From positions 1 to 64,000 of the forward strand of contig NZ_WWEO01000034.1 of assembly GCF_009928685.1 (NCBI RefSeq): DNA of 64,000 bases, given 5' to 3'. Each line of letters opens with the position of its first letter. Position 1 is the stretch's first letter. The stretch comes from Mucilaginibacter agri. GTDB lineage: Bacteria > Bacteroidota > Bacteroidia > Sphingobacteriales > Sphingobacteriaceae. Below, piece by piece: positions 8,244-16,491 of this stretch. The notes beneath the pieces were generated by a model. That model was not told the DNA's origin, ran no database searches, and was given only the letters and a program-made list of their open reading frames with translations. The position numbers and the translations under genes were made by a program.

Positions 8244-8837
8244 TTATAGTTGTTTTGCAATTAGTTTATCGATCAATTTTTTCTTAGCCCGGTGATGGGT
8301 CACTTTTAACTGTTTGTTTTCAATTCCGAGGAAATCTGATATTTCTTCATAAGTGTAATTTTGGGCCCGTAAAAGCAAAATATCCTTATCTACCGGATCC
8401 AGCTGGTCCAATGCTTCATTTAAGTGGAGCAATTCCGGGCTGTCGATATATTCGGACCGGTAATAGTCCGCGAAAGAAACCTGATTAATATGTTGAATGA
8501 TCTCCTTGGTGTTTTCTTCACTGTTGGTCAGATCGACATACTCTATTTCATGCTCGCTTTGACTGCGGTTCTTCCTAAAGTATTGCCGCAAAAAATTAGT
8601 CAGCACTTTGTACAGAAAGTTATCAAAATGCTGTTTTGATTCAAACTCATAATGAGACAGCTTGAGGATCAATGTTTCCAGCGTTTTGTAGATAACCTCC
8701 CAGGCCTCATCTTCTGATAAATGCCAGTTGCGAGCACAATAGGTATAAAACTTTTTACCGTAGGTGTCATACAATTCTTCAAGGCCTTTGGGGTCTTGAT
8801 TAATGATCAGCTGCATTATGTCTTTGTAATCTATCAT
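8244..8837 (-). CDS. ECF-type RNA polymerase sigma factor, first gene of the pAgo operon
   Basis: A 197-residue sigma-70-family protein of ECF size. Region 2 spans about 20-90 (YCARNWHLSEDEAWEVIYKT, with a basic FRKNRSQ end). Region 4 spans about 135-190 (LDPVDKDILLLRA, then YTYEEISDFLGIENKQLKVT and HHRAKKKLIDKL). It has the normal ECF architecture, and the typical role is to redirect RNA polymerase to a small regulon. It heads the minus-strand operon and is followed by the HTH protein, so it most likely drives its own operon on a signal such as invasion. A sigma factor in the same transcript as a pAgo is unusual. No anti-sigma membrane partner of the FecR type is nearby. Confidence 0.88.
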   Translation of the reverse strand: MIDYKDIMQLIINQDPKGLEELYDTYGKKFYTYCARNWHLSEDEAWEVIYKTLETLILKLSHYEFESKQHFDNFLYKVLTNFLRQYFRKNRSQSEHEIEYVDLTNSEENTKEIIQHINQVSFADYYRSEYIDSPELLHLNEALDQLDPVDKDILLLRAQNYTYEEISDFLGIENKQLKVTHHRAKKKLIDKLIAKQL

Positions 8838-8972
8838 AGCTCTTACTTATATATATGCAATCAGGTTACCGAACGTGTAACTGATAAAATAAAGATACGA
8901 TCTTCGCTTAGTTAATCAGATTGTCGGCCGTTTGGAATGTAGATAAGAATAAGCCTTATATTTAGAACTGTT
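8838..8972. promoter_or_regulatory. Divergent intergenic region between sigma factor and Pif1-like helicase
   Basis: The 135-bp gap separates the start of the sigma-led operon (minus strand) from the helicase gene (plus strand), so both promoters should lie here. It is AT-rich with TA repeats near 8850-8861. For the helicase, TTTG at 8931-8934 and TATATTTA at 8957-8964 resemble Bacteroidota -33 and -7 elements, but the second lies only 8 bp before the ATG, which would leave almost no leader. No clear inverted-repeat operator is visible. Confidence 0.4.
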
Positions 8973-11174
8973 ATGGAGGAAACCGAAAATAAAGAATTAA
9001 AGCTCGTAGAAAAATATATAAACCAGACGAACCGGAATATTTTTTTGACGGGGAAAGCAGGAACCGGCAAGACTACCTTTTTACGACAATTAAAAACAAG
9101 CACCCAAAAAAGTTTCGTTATCGCGGCACCGACAGGTATTGCTGCGCTGAATGCAGGTGGCGTTACCTTACATTCTCTTTTTAACCTTCCAAACGCCCTT
9201 TTCCTGCCAGAGTCAGCGACTAAACAGCCGCTGGTGAATATCATTACCCAGCAGCATGTTTTGAAAAGTGCATCGTACTCAACCGCAAAATTGGAGTTAC
9301 TGAAAAATCTCGAGTTGCTGGTCATTGATGAAGTGTCGATGTTGCGGGCAGACCTACTTGATATGATCGATCTTTTGTTAAGACAATTACGAAGTGAGCT
9401 AACAACTCCCTTCGGAGGCTTACAGGTATTGTTCATTGGTGACCTGTTTCAACTTTCCCCGGTATTGGGCAGTAAAGAGGAGGTTGCATTTTCGGCCTTT
9501 TATCCGTCCCCTTATTTCTTCGATTCAAATGCGGTAAGGCAGTCCGATGTGGTCTATATAGAACTGCATAAAGTATACAGGCAAAGCGACCTGCATTTTA
9601 TCGAACTGCTCAATAAAATAAGGCACAATGAAATTGAACAAAAGGATCTCGATGAGCTAAACAGGAAAATTTTCCTTCCTTCCGAAAATTCAAAAAAGCA
9701 ATTCATAACACTGACATCACATATCAGCAAGGTTGACGAAATCAACGCCCGGAAGCTGTTGGAATTGGGGGGAGAGGCCTATAGCTTTCCGGCGCAGGTG
9801 ACCGGTAAGTTTGACCATAAAAACTTTCCGGGAGAGGCGGTTCTGCATATAAAGCCCGGCGCACAGGTCATGGTAACCAAAAATGACCCGAGCAAAAAGA
9901 AACGATATTATAACGGCAAGATAGGTCAGGTTCACAAGATCTCTGAAGAGGGAATTTCTTTAATTTTCTCCGATAGCATTGAGCCGGTAATGATCCAGAA
10001 AGAAACCTGGAAGAACATCGCTTATGGTTTTGAAAATGAAAAGGCGACGACCACCATGGTCGGTGAATTAAAACAATTCCCAATACGCCTGGCCTGGGCG
10101 GTAACCATTCATAAAAGCCAGGGCTTATCTTTTGACCAGGCAGTTATCGATGCTGCAGATTCATTTTCAGAAGGACAGGTCTATGTTGCACTGAGCCGGC
10201 TGACAAATTTTGAAGGATTATATTTAGCTTCTCCTTTATCAAAGGATATTCTAAAGCAAAACGAAACGGTCGTCAATTATATCAAGGAATGCGAAAAGAG
10301 CTCCTTTCCAGAATCGTTACTTCAGCAAGAGACCAGCCGTTATATTTTTGAACTGTTGATGAATTGTTTTAACTGGAATTTTATTAGCGATCACATTCGA
10401 CTCATTATTCGGCAAGTCGATAGCTGGCGCATTGCTAATAAATTTGAAAAACTGGTAAAAACGGAAGAAATTGATCAGCTAGTTGCACAACAACAGGAAA
10501 TTTCTTTAAAGCTTATACGCCAACTTAGCGACCTGACCGCTGTTGCAATAGTTGACTATTCATTTTTATTTCAGCGAGTTAAAGCGGCACGCGATTATTT
10601 TACCGGGGTGCTTGACAACAAATTAAGCCCACTGGTAAGTGCAGTTCTTTCAAGTGCCGCGTCGGATAAAGATCAAAAAGAGTTTCTTCAATCATTGACT
10701 AAAATGGACGATCTGATTTATCGTAAAAAAGTAGATTTATCCGCAGCGGAAGAACTTGCCAAAGGACTATTGAACGGAATTGACGTTGAAAATCTTTTGT
10801 TGAACTATGAAAACGCTAAAAGACCAGCGCCCGGTCCGCCGCAAGCAATCAAAGCTCCAGTTAAGCATAAGCTAAATTCCAAACAAGCGACTCAGTTAAA
10901 ATCGCTGGAGTACTTTCGGAACCAGTTGACGATACCGGAAATAGCAGCCAAGCGGCAATTAGCCATACACGTGATCGAAAGCCACATTACCGAATTGATC
11001 AAAGCCGGAGCGATAAAATTGCAGGAAGTATTACCCGAAGAAAAAATATCTTTTCTCCTGCCGCTGATTGCAAATGGCAATGTTGATATCAACGAATTGA
11101 GGGTCACAGTTGGAAATGCCTATAGCTTTTTTGAATTGCGAGCTGCCATAAATCATGTAATACGCAATTCTTAG
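8973..11174 (+). CDS. Pif1/RecD-like DNA helicase with C-terminal helix-turn-helix
   Basis: A 733-residue superfamily 1B helicase. Walker A is GKAGTGKTT at 27-35, followed by the Ia motif APTGIAALNAGGVTLHSLF. Walker B is VIDEVSML near 116-123, and the C-terminal motor half carries AVTIHKSQGLSFD and YVALSRLTNFEGLYL. Residues about 640-730 form the HTH extension (TIPEIAAKRQLAIHVIESHI) common in Bacteroidota members of this family. Pif1-like helicases unwind 5'-to-3' and remove DNA or RNA structures. The gene is divergent from the sigma-led pAgo operon and could assist it in unwinding targets, but Bacteroidota often carry a chromosomal copy, so it may be ordinary cargo. Function call secure; link to the operon uncertain. 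Confidence 0.88.
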   Translation: MEETENKELKLVEKYINQTNRNIFLTGKAGTGKTTFLRQLKTSTQKSFVIAAPTGIAALNAGGVTLHSLFNLPNALFLPESATKQPLVNIITQQHVLKSASYSTAKLELLKNLELLVIDEVSMLRADLLDMIDLLLRQLRSELTTPFGGLQVLFIGDLFQLSPVLGSKEEVAFSAFYPSPYFFDSNAVRQSDVVYIELHKVYRQSDLHFIELLNKIRHNEIEQKDLDELNRKIFLPSENSKKQFITLTSHISKVDEINARKLLELGGEAYSFPAQVTGKFDHKNFPGEAVLHIKPGAQVMVTKNDPSKKKRYYNGKIGQVHKISEEGISLIFSDSIEPVMIQKETWKNIAYGFENEKATTTMVGELKQFPIRLAWAVTIHKSQGLSFDQAVIDAADSFSEGQVYVALSRLTNFEGLYLASPLSKDILKQNETVVNYIKECEKSSFPESLLQQETSRYIFELLMNCFNWNFISDHIRLIIRQVDSWRIANKFEKLVKTEEIDQLVAQQQEISLKLIRQLSDLTAVAIVDYSFLFQRVKAARDYFTGVLDNKLSPLVSAVLSSAASDKDQKEFLQSLTKMDDLIYRKKVDLSAAEELAKGLLNGIDVENLLLNYENAKRPAPGPPQAIKAPVKHKLNSKQATQLKSLEYFRNQLTIPEIAAKRQLAIHVIESHITELIKAGAIKLQEVLPEEKISFLLPLIANGNVDINELRVTVGNAYSFFELRAAINHVIRNS

Positions 11175-11202
11175 TCCTGTCTGACAATATACGATAACCG
11201 AT

Positions 11203-11421
11203 TTAACCATTTAAACCATCGGCTGTCCAGCCTGAATAGGATAAATATAACATGACTAAGCCCAATATGATCAGGATGGAAATTTTAATGTAGTTGCCCA
11301 GGTCATGTTCTTTTTCATGCGACAAATCACCTTTACCGCATAATTTATAGATGATCCGAATTGCACCACTGACCAATAGCGCAAAAAGGCATATCGCCAG
11401 GTAAACCTTGAGTTCATCCAT
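11203..11421 (-). CDS. Small two-helix membrane protein
   Basis: A 72-residue protein with two hydrophobic helices (about 5-24 and 46-64) and a charged loop (GKGDLSHEKEHDLGN). It resembles no family I know. It converges with the helicase gene (28 bp apart) and is divergent from the metal-resistance run. It is probably expressed on its own. Confidence 0.55.
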   Translation of the reverse strand: MDELKVYLAICLFALLVSGAIRIIYKLCGKGDLSHEKEHDLGNYIKISILIILGLVMLYLSYSGWTADGLNG

Positions 11422-11540
11422 AGTTCTAAGATACGTCTATTTAAAGATAATAGCTATTTACTGTGATTCAATTAATTGGCGCGAAAATTGCTCAAATGGG
11501 AATGTTGCAATTCTTAAAATTGTTACGTAGTTTTGACGCA

Positions 11541-11855
11541 ATGAGGTTGTTTAGTTTAATCATGTGTATAATCGTTCTTTCGCTGGGCCTGATGCCCTGC
11601 AAGGACAGTAATGCCGTGGCTAAGTCGTATACCAAATATGCTGTAGAAGCGGCACACCATGGATCAAATCCTGTACAGGACGCCTGCTCCCCATTTTGCC
11701 ATTGCTCTTGTTGCAACACTCCCTCGCTTACCGCGATCAGACCCCTATTATTTTCAATACCATTAGAAGTGGACAATTCCTACCCGGAATTACAAACTTC
11801 CAAAATCAAGAACAGGAATTTAGTTATCTGGCAACCGCCGAAATTAATTGCTTAA
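11541..11855 (+). CDS. DUF6660-like secreted protein at the head of the metal operon
   Basis: About 104 residues from the ATG at 11541, chosen because it places a signal peptide (MRLFSLIMCIIVLSLGLMPC) at the N-terminus; an upstream start at 11463 would bury it. The mature part has a Cys/His cluster (CSPFCHCSCCN at about 54-64) that could bind metal. Small proteins of this kind commonly precede CzcA/CusA pumps in Bacteroidota (DUF6660). It may be a periplasmic metal-binding or sensing protein. Family call moderate. Confidence 0.7.
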   Translation: MRLFSLIMCIIVLSLGLMPCKDSNAVAKSYTKYAVEAAHHGSNPVQDACSPFCHCSCCNTPSLTAIRPLLFSIPLEVDNSYPELQTSKIKNRNLVIWQPPKLIA

Positions 11856-11920
11856 TACCCTTTCGTAAGCATGCTTTTCAGCATGTTAAAGCATTTTAAT
11901 TAATTTTTATTTCATCAGGT

Positions 11921-12106
11921 ATGGCTCGAAAAAAAAGAGCCCTCCCGAACAAGCATCGTGTTGTTTACTATAACCGTAAGGTTAAACCTAAACCTGCATG
12001 GATGCGCATTACCCGTATCATCGGTATGATCATCGTCGTGACCGCCCTGATATTGGCAATGATCGGTATGGCTATGAAGTATTACCACGTGGTAACCAAG
12101 CACTAA
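11921..12106 (+). CDS. Small basic single-pass membrane protein before CzcA
   Basis: A 61-residue protein: a strongly basic N-terminal third (ARKKRALPNKHRVVYYNRK) followed by one hydrophobic helix (about 29-52). Its stop is 6 bp before the CzcA start, so it is probably co-translated. It may be a small accessory subunit of the pump. I know no family for it, and short length limits confidence. Confidence 0.5.
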   Translation: MARKKRALPNKHRVVYYNRKVKPKPAWMRITRIIGMIIVVTALILAMIGMAMKYYHVVTKH

Positions 12107-12112
12107 ATTCAC

Positions 12113-15100
12113 ATGTTAAATAAGATCATCAATTTTTCCATCAACAATAAGCTGGTCATCGGGCTGTTTACGCTCGCACTGATCGGCTGGGGGATCTATT
12201 CCCTCAAGCAGCTACCTATAGACGCCGTTCCGGATATCACGAATAACCAGGTACAGGTGATCACTTTAAGTCCTTCACTTGCTACCCAGGAAGTGGAACG
12301 GCTGATCTCTTACCCGGTTGAGCAAACAATGGCGACCATTCCCCGCATCGAGCAGGTTCGTTCACTTTCCCGCTTCGGACTTTCAGTGGTGACCATTGTC
12401 TTCCACGATGACGTGGATATCTACTGGGCCAGGCAGCAGGTTAACGAAAAGCTGTCTGAAGCAAAAAACAATATACCGGCCGGATTAGGTAATCCTGAAA
12501 TTTCACCAATCTCCACCGGGCTCGGCGAGATCTACCAGTACGTCATCCATGCGAAGGAGGGATTTGAAAAGAAATATGACGCGCGCGAGCTGCGCAGCAT
12601 ACAGGATTGGATCGTTCGCCGCCAGTTGTTAGGCACGCCCGGTATAGCCGAGGTAAATAGTTTTGGCGGTTTGCTGAAACAATACGAGATCGCACTGGAC
12701 CCCGACAAGCTGCGCAGCCTTAATCTGAGCATCAGCGAGGTATTTAATGCGCTGGAGCAGAATAACCAAAACACCGGTGGCGCATATATTGATAAAAAAC
12801 CTAACGCATACTTTATTCGCAGCGAGGGATTTGTGGGAAATATTGACGACATCAACAAGATCGTTGTTAAAAATAACACGAACGGATTGCCGGTACTGGT
12901 CCGCGATATTGCGACGGTCGGCATTAGCAATTCCATCCGTTACGGCGCGCTTACCAGGTCAACTGTTAACAGCGAAGGCGAAGCGGTCGGCGGCATCGTG
13001 ATGATGCTTAAAGGAGCGAACGCTAACAACGTAGTTAAACAGGTCAAAGAAAAGATCGAACGCATTAATAAAACGCTGCCTGAAGGCGTGACGGTCGAGC
13101 CGTTCCTTGACCGCAGCGCATTAGTTGACCGCGCGATAGGCACGGTGGCCAAAAACCTGATCGAAGGGGCGCTCATCGTGATCTTCGTACTCGTTATATT
13201 CCTGGGTAATCTGCGAGCAGGCCTGGTGGTTGCTTCGGTTATTCCGTTGGCGATGCTTTTCGCAATTTGTCTCATGAACGTATTCGGCGTTTCAGGGAAC
13301 CTGATGAGCCTGGGCGCGATAGATTTCGGCCTCATTGTCGATGGCGCGGTCATTATCGTCGAGGCGACCATGCACCTATTGGCGGTCAATAACCCCGGCA
13401 GGGCATTTACCCAAAAGGAAATGGATGAGCAGGTAGAACAATCTGCCGGCCGGATGATGAGCGCTGCAGCTTTCGGCCAGATCATTATCCTGATCGTTTA
13501 TTTACCGATTTTGGCGCTGGTAGGGATTGAAGGCAAAATGTTTGGCCCTATGGCGCAGACCGTTTCCTTTGCAATCTTGGGAGCATTCTTATTGTCCTTG
13601 ACCTATGTACCGATGGTATCTTCTTTGTTCCTCAGTAAAAATCAGAACCATAAGAAAAATTTTTCCGACCGGATGATGGATGCTATCCATCGCCGTTATC
13701 TCCCTATGATCAAAGGCGCGCTAAATAGACGCCTGATCGTTGTGGGCAGCGCGGTGGCTTTGCTGGTTGTCAGCATTATCATTTTTACCCGCATGGGCGG
13801 CGAGTTTATCCCAACGCTTGAAGAAGGTGACTTTGCTGTGGAAACCCGCTTGCTGACCGGAAGCTCCCTTTCCCAAACAATAGATAAGGTCAACCAGGCA
13901 TCACAAATACTGGTTAAAAGGTTTCCCGAAGTGAAGGAGGTGATCGGAAAGATCGGTGCAGCGGAAATCCCAACTGACCCGATGCCGATGGACGCTTGTG
14001 ACCTTACGGTAATACTAAAGAATAAAAAGGAGTGGAAAACCACGCAAAGCCGGGAAGAACTGGCTAACCTCATGGCCAAAGCCCTGGAAGAAGTTCCCGG
14101 TGTTTCTTTTGGCTTTTCTCAGCCCATACAGTTGAGGTCGAATGAGCTGATCTCCGGCGTACGCCAGGATATCGGTATCAAAATATTTGGCGATGATCTC
14201 GATGCATTGACGGATCTGTCTAAACAGATCGGCAAGATCGTTGGTTCGGTAAAAGGTGCTAAAGATATTTATTTAGAGCAGGCCACCGGCTTACCGCAGA
14301 TCGTGGTCAAGATCAACCGGGATAAGATCGCGCAATACGGCTTAAGTGTCGGAACGGTTAACCAGGCGCTCAATACTGCTTTTGCCGGACAATCGGCAGG
14401 ATTGGTTTATGAAGGTGAGCGCCGTTATGATATGGTGGTCCGACTATCACTGGCCAACAGGCAGGGCATTAATGATGTAAAAAACCTTTATGTGACCGCT
14501 CCTAACGGCAACCAGGTTCCCCTGGAACAACTGGCTGACGTTTCCTTCGAGATAGGCCCTAATCAGATCCAGCGGGAAGATACCAAAAGACGCATTATCG
14601 TCGGCCTGAACGTACGCGGCCGTGATATTCAAAGCGTGGTAACCGAGATTCAGCAGAAATTAAATGCGCAGATCAAATTCCCGCCGGGATATTACGTAAG
14701 CTATGGCGGGCAGTTTGAGAATTTGAAAGAAGCGACCAAGCGCCTTTCAGTTGCCGTACCAGTTGCCTTATTGTTAATTATTTTATTGCTGTACTTCTCC
14801 TTCGGGTCGTTCAACCAGTCTTTGCTGATCTTCTCCGCCATTCCAATGGCTGCTATCGGTGGTGTATTCGCTTTATTGCTGAGGGGCATGCCTTTCAGTA
14901 TTTCTGCCGGCGTTGGCTTTATTGCCTTGTTCGGGGTTGCTGTGTTAAACGGCATCGTACTGATCACTGAATTTAACCGCTTGAAAAAGTCGGGTAAAAA
15001 AGACCTGAAAGCTATCGTTTTGGAAGGTACTGAAGTGCGTCTGCGGCCAGTATTAATGACCGCCACAGTGGCTTCACTTGGTTTCCTGCCAATGGCCATT

Positions 15101-16483
15101 TCGACCGCTGCAGGTGCCGAGGTTCAAAAACCGCTGGCAACCGTCGTGATCGGCGGACTTATCACTTCCACCATCTTAACATTAATCGTTTTACCCGTGT
15201 TATATACCTATTTCGAAAAATGGCGTGACAAAAAGGTCAAAGCCATTCCGGCTGCTGTTATTGCTTTATTTGTTTTATTTGGCTTGCCGGCCAAAGCGCA
15301 GACAGTTCCCGCTCAGCCGCTGAATATTCAGCAAGCCATTTCTACTGCCGTTACCAATAATCAAAATGTGCAGTCATCCCGCTTACAGATCACCCAGCAG
15401 CAGGCGCTCAAGGGCAGCGCTACGGAATTGGGTAAAACCGACTTCAATATCCAGTACGGACAGATCAACAGTGTAAAAAGGGATAACAATATCAGTATCC
15501 AGCAAAACATCCCTTTTCCCGGTCTATACAAAAATCAGCGCGACGTTTATAATGCCAGGATCGGGGCGGCGGAAATCGGCCTGAATGTAACCAAGAACCA
15601 GCTGACTTACGAGGTGAGGCAATCTTATACACAGCTGGCCTATTATGTCGCCCTTCAGAAATTGTATTTCAGCCAGGATTCGATCTACAGTGCTTTTCTA
15701 AAAGCGGCCGCGCTACGCTATAAAACCGGTGAAACGAACCTGCTGGAAAAAACGACCGCTGAAACGCAATACAACGAGGTTAAAAATCAGATGATGAAAA
15801 ATCAGTCTGATATCGTAGCGGCCAGGTCGGAACTGAGGCGCTTGCTGAATACCCGGGATAGTATTATCGTTACGCCCGGCCAATTCGTTAAAACGACCGA
15901 GGCCATTCCGTATGCCGACAGCAGCATTGTTAAAAACCCCTTATTGGCTTATCAAAAGCAACAGATAGTCATTGCCGATAAGAACATCAACCTGGAAAAG
16001 TCCCGATCAGGTCCGGACTTTACGGTCGGTTATTTTAACCAGTCCATCATTGGCGTCCAAAATGTTAACGGGCAGGACCGCAACTATTCCGGTTCCAACC
16101 GTTTCCAGGGGGTACAGGCAGGTATATCCCTACCATTGTTTTTTAAACCCTACGCGGCGCGGATAAAAGCGGCAAAGATCGACAAGCAGGTTAGTGAATC
16201 ACAATACAGCCTTTTCCAAACCAATCTGCAAAGCCAGTATCAGCAGGCTTATCAGGATGTGATCAAGAATGCACGAAGCATCGAATATTACGAGAAAAGC
16301 GCCCTGCCTAACACCAATCTGATCCTGAAACAAGGCCAGATTGCCTTCCAGAGTGGTGATATCGGTTATATCGAATTCGCTCAGGCGCTGCGTACTTATT
16401 CTGAGATCAGGTTCAATTACCTGCAAGCTATTAACCAGTACAATCAATCCGTTTACACGCTACAATACCTTATCGGTTTATAA
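12113..16483 (+). CDS. czcA: CzcA-type heavy-metal RND pump fused to a TolC-like outer-membrane channel
   Basis: A 1456-residue fusion. Residues 1 to about 1040 are a complete HME-RND transporter starting MLNKIINFSINNKLVIGLF. The TM4 proton-relay segment DFGLIVDGAVIIVEA (D404, D410, E417) is of the CzcA divalent-metal kind, not the CusA copper kind. An internal hydrophobic stretch ending PAKAQ near residue 1063 looks like a signal peptide, and from there to the end the sequence is a TolC/CzcC-like outer-membrane factor (two repeats with long coiled helices, e.g. VRQSYTQLAYYVALQKL). Such fusions recur in Bacteroidota. The product should export Zn, Co, Cd or Ni across both membranes with the adaptor that follows 8 bp downstream. 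The internal signal implies cleavage or a special topology. Confidence 0.92.
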   Translation: MLNKIINFSINNKLVIGLFTLALIGWGIYSLKQLPIDAVPDITNNQVQVITLSPSLATQEVERLISYPVEQTMATIPRIEQVRSLSRFGLSVVTIVFHDDVDIYWARQQVNEKLSEAKNNIPAGLGNPEISPISTGLGEIYQYVIHAKEGFEKKYDARELRSIQDWIVRRQLLGTPGIAEVNSFGGLLKQYEIALDPDKLRSLNLSISEVFNALEQNNQNTGGAYIDKKPNAYFIRSEGFVGNIDDINKIVVKNNTNGLPVLVRDIATVGISNSIRYGALTRSTVNSEGEAVGGIVMMLKGANANNVVKQVKEKIERINKTLPEGVTVEPFLDRSALVDRAIGTVAKNLIEGALIVIFVLVIFLGNLRAGLVVASVIPLAMLFAICLMNVFGVSGNLMSLGAIDFGLIVDGAVIIVEATMHLLAVNNPGRAFTQKEMDEQVEQSAGRMMSAAAFGQIIILIVYLPILALVGIEGKMFGPMAQTVSFAILGAFLLSLTYVPMVSSLFLSKNQNHKKNFSDRMMDAIHRRYLPMIKGALNRRLIVVGSAVALLVVSIIIFTRMGGEFIPTLEEGDFAVETRLLTGSSLSQTIDKVNQASQILVKRFPEVKEVIGKIGAAEIPTDPMPMDACDLTVILKNKKEWKTTQSREELANLMAKALEEVPGVSFGFSQPIQLRSNELISGVRQDIGIKIFGDDLDALTDLSKQIGKIVGSVKGAKDIYLEQATGLPQIVVKINRDKIAQYGLSVGTVNQALNTAFAGQSAGLVYEGERRYDMVVRLSLANRQGINDVKNLYVTAPNGNQVPLEQLADVSFEIGPNQIQREDTKRRIIVGLNVRGRDIQSVVTEIQQKLNAQIKFPPGYYVSYGGQFENLKEATKRLSVAVPVALLLIILLLYFSFGSFNQSLLIFSAIPMAAIGGVFALLLRGMPFSISAGVGFIALFGVAVLNGIVLITEFNRLKKSGKKDLKAIVLEGTEVRLRPVLMTATVASLGFLPMAISTAAGAEVQKPLATVVIGGLITSTILTLIVLPVLYTYFEKWRDKKVKAIPAAVIALFVLFGLPAKAQTVPAQPLNIQQAISTAVTNNQNVQSSRLQITQQQALKGSATELGKTDFNIQYGQINSVKRDNNISIQQNIPFPGLYKNQRDVYNARIGAAEIGLNVTKNQLTYEVRQSYTQLAYYVALQKLYFSQDSIYSAFLKAAALRYKTGETNLLEKTTAETQYNEVKNQMMKNQSDIVAARSELRRLLNTRDSIIVTPGQFVKTTEAIPYADSSIVKNPLLAYQKQQIVIADKNINLEKSRSGPDFTVGYFNQSIIGVQNVNGQDRNYSGSNRFQGVQAGISLPLFFKPYAARIKAAKIDKQVSESQYSLFQTNLQSQYQQAYQDVIKNARSIEYYEKSALPNTNLILKQGQIAFQSGDIGYIEFAQALRTYSEIRFNYLQAINQYNQSVYTLQYLIGL

Positions 16484-16491
16484 TCAAAGAC

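Noticed and set aside
8931-8964. TTTG and TATATTTA as helicase promoter
   Set aside because: The -7-like box is only 8 bp from the ATG and the spacing is 22 bp; too weak to annotate as a site.
8912-9436. 174-codon antisense frame inside the helicase gene
   Set aside because: It lies opposite conserved helicase motifs and has Ser/Asn/Val-rich antisense composition.
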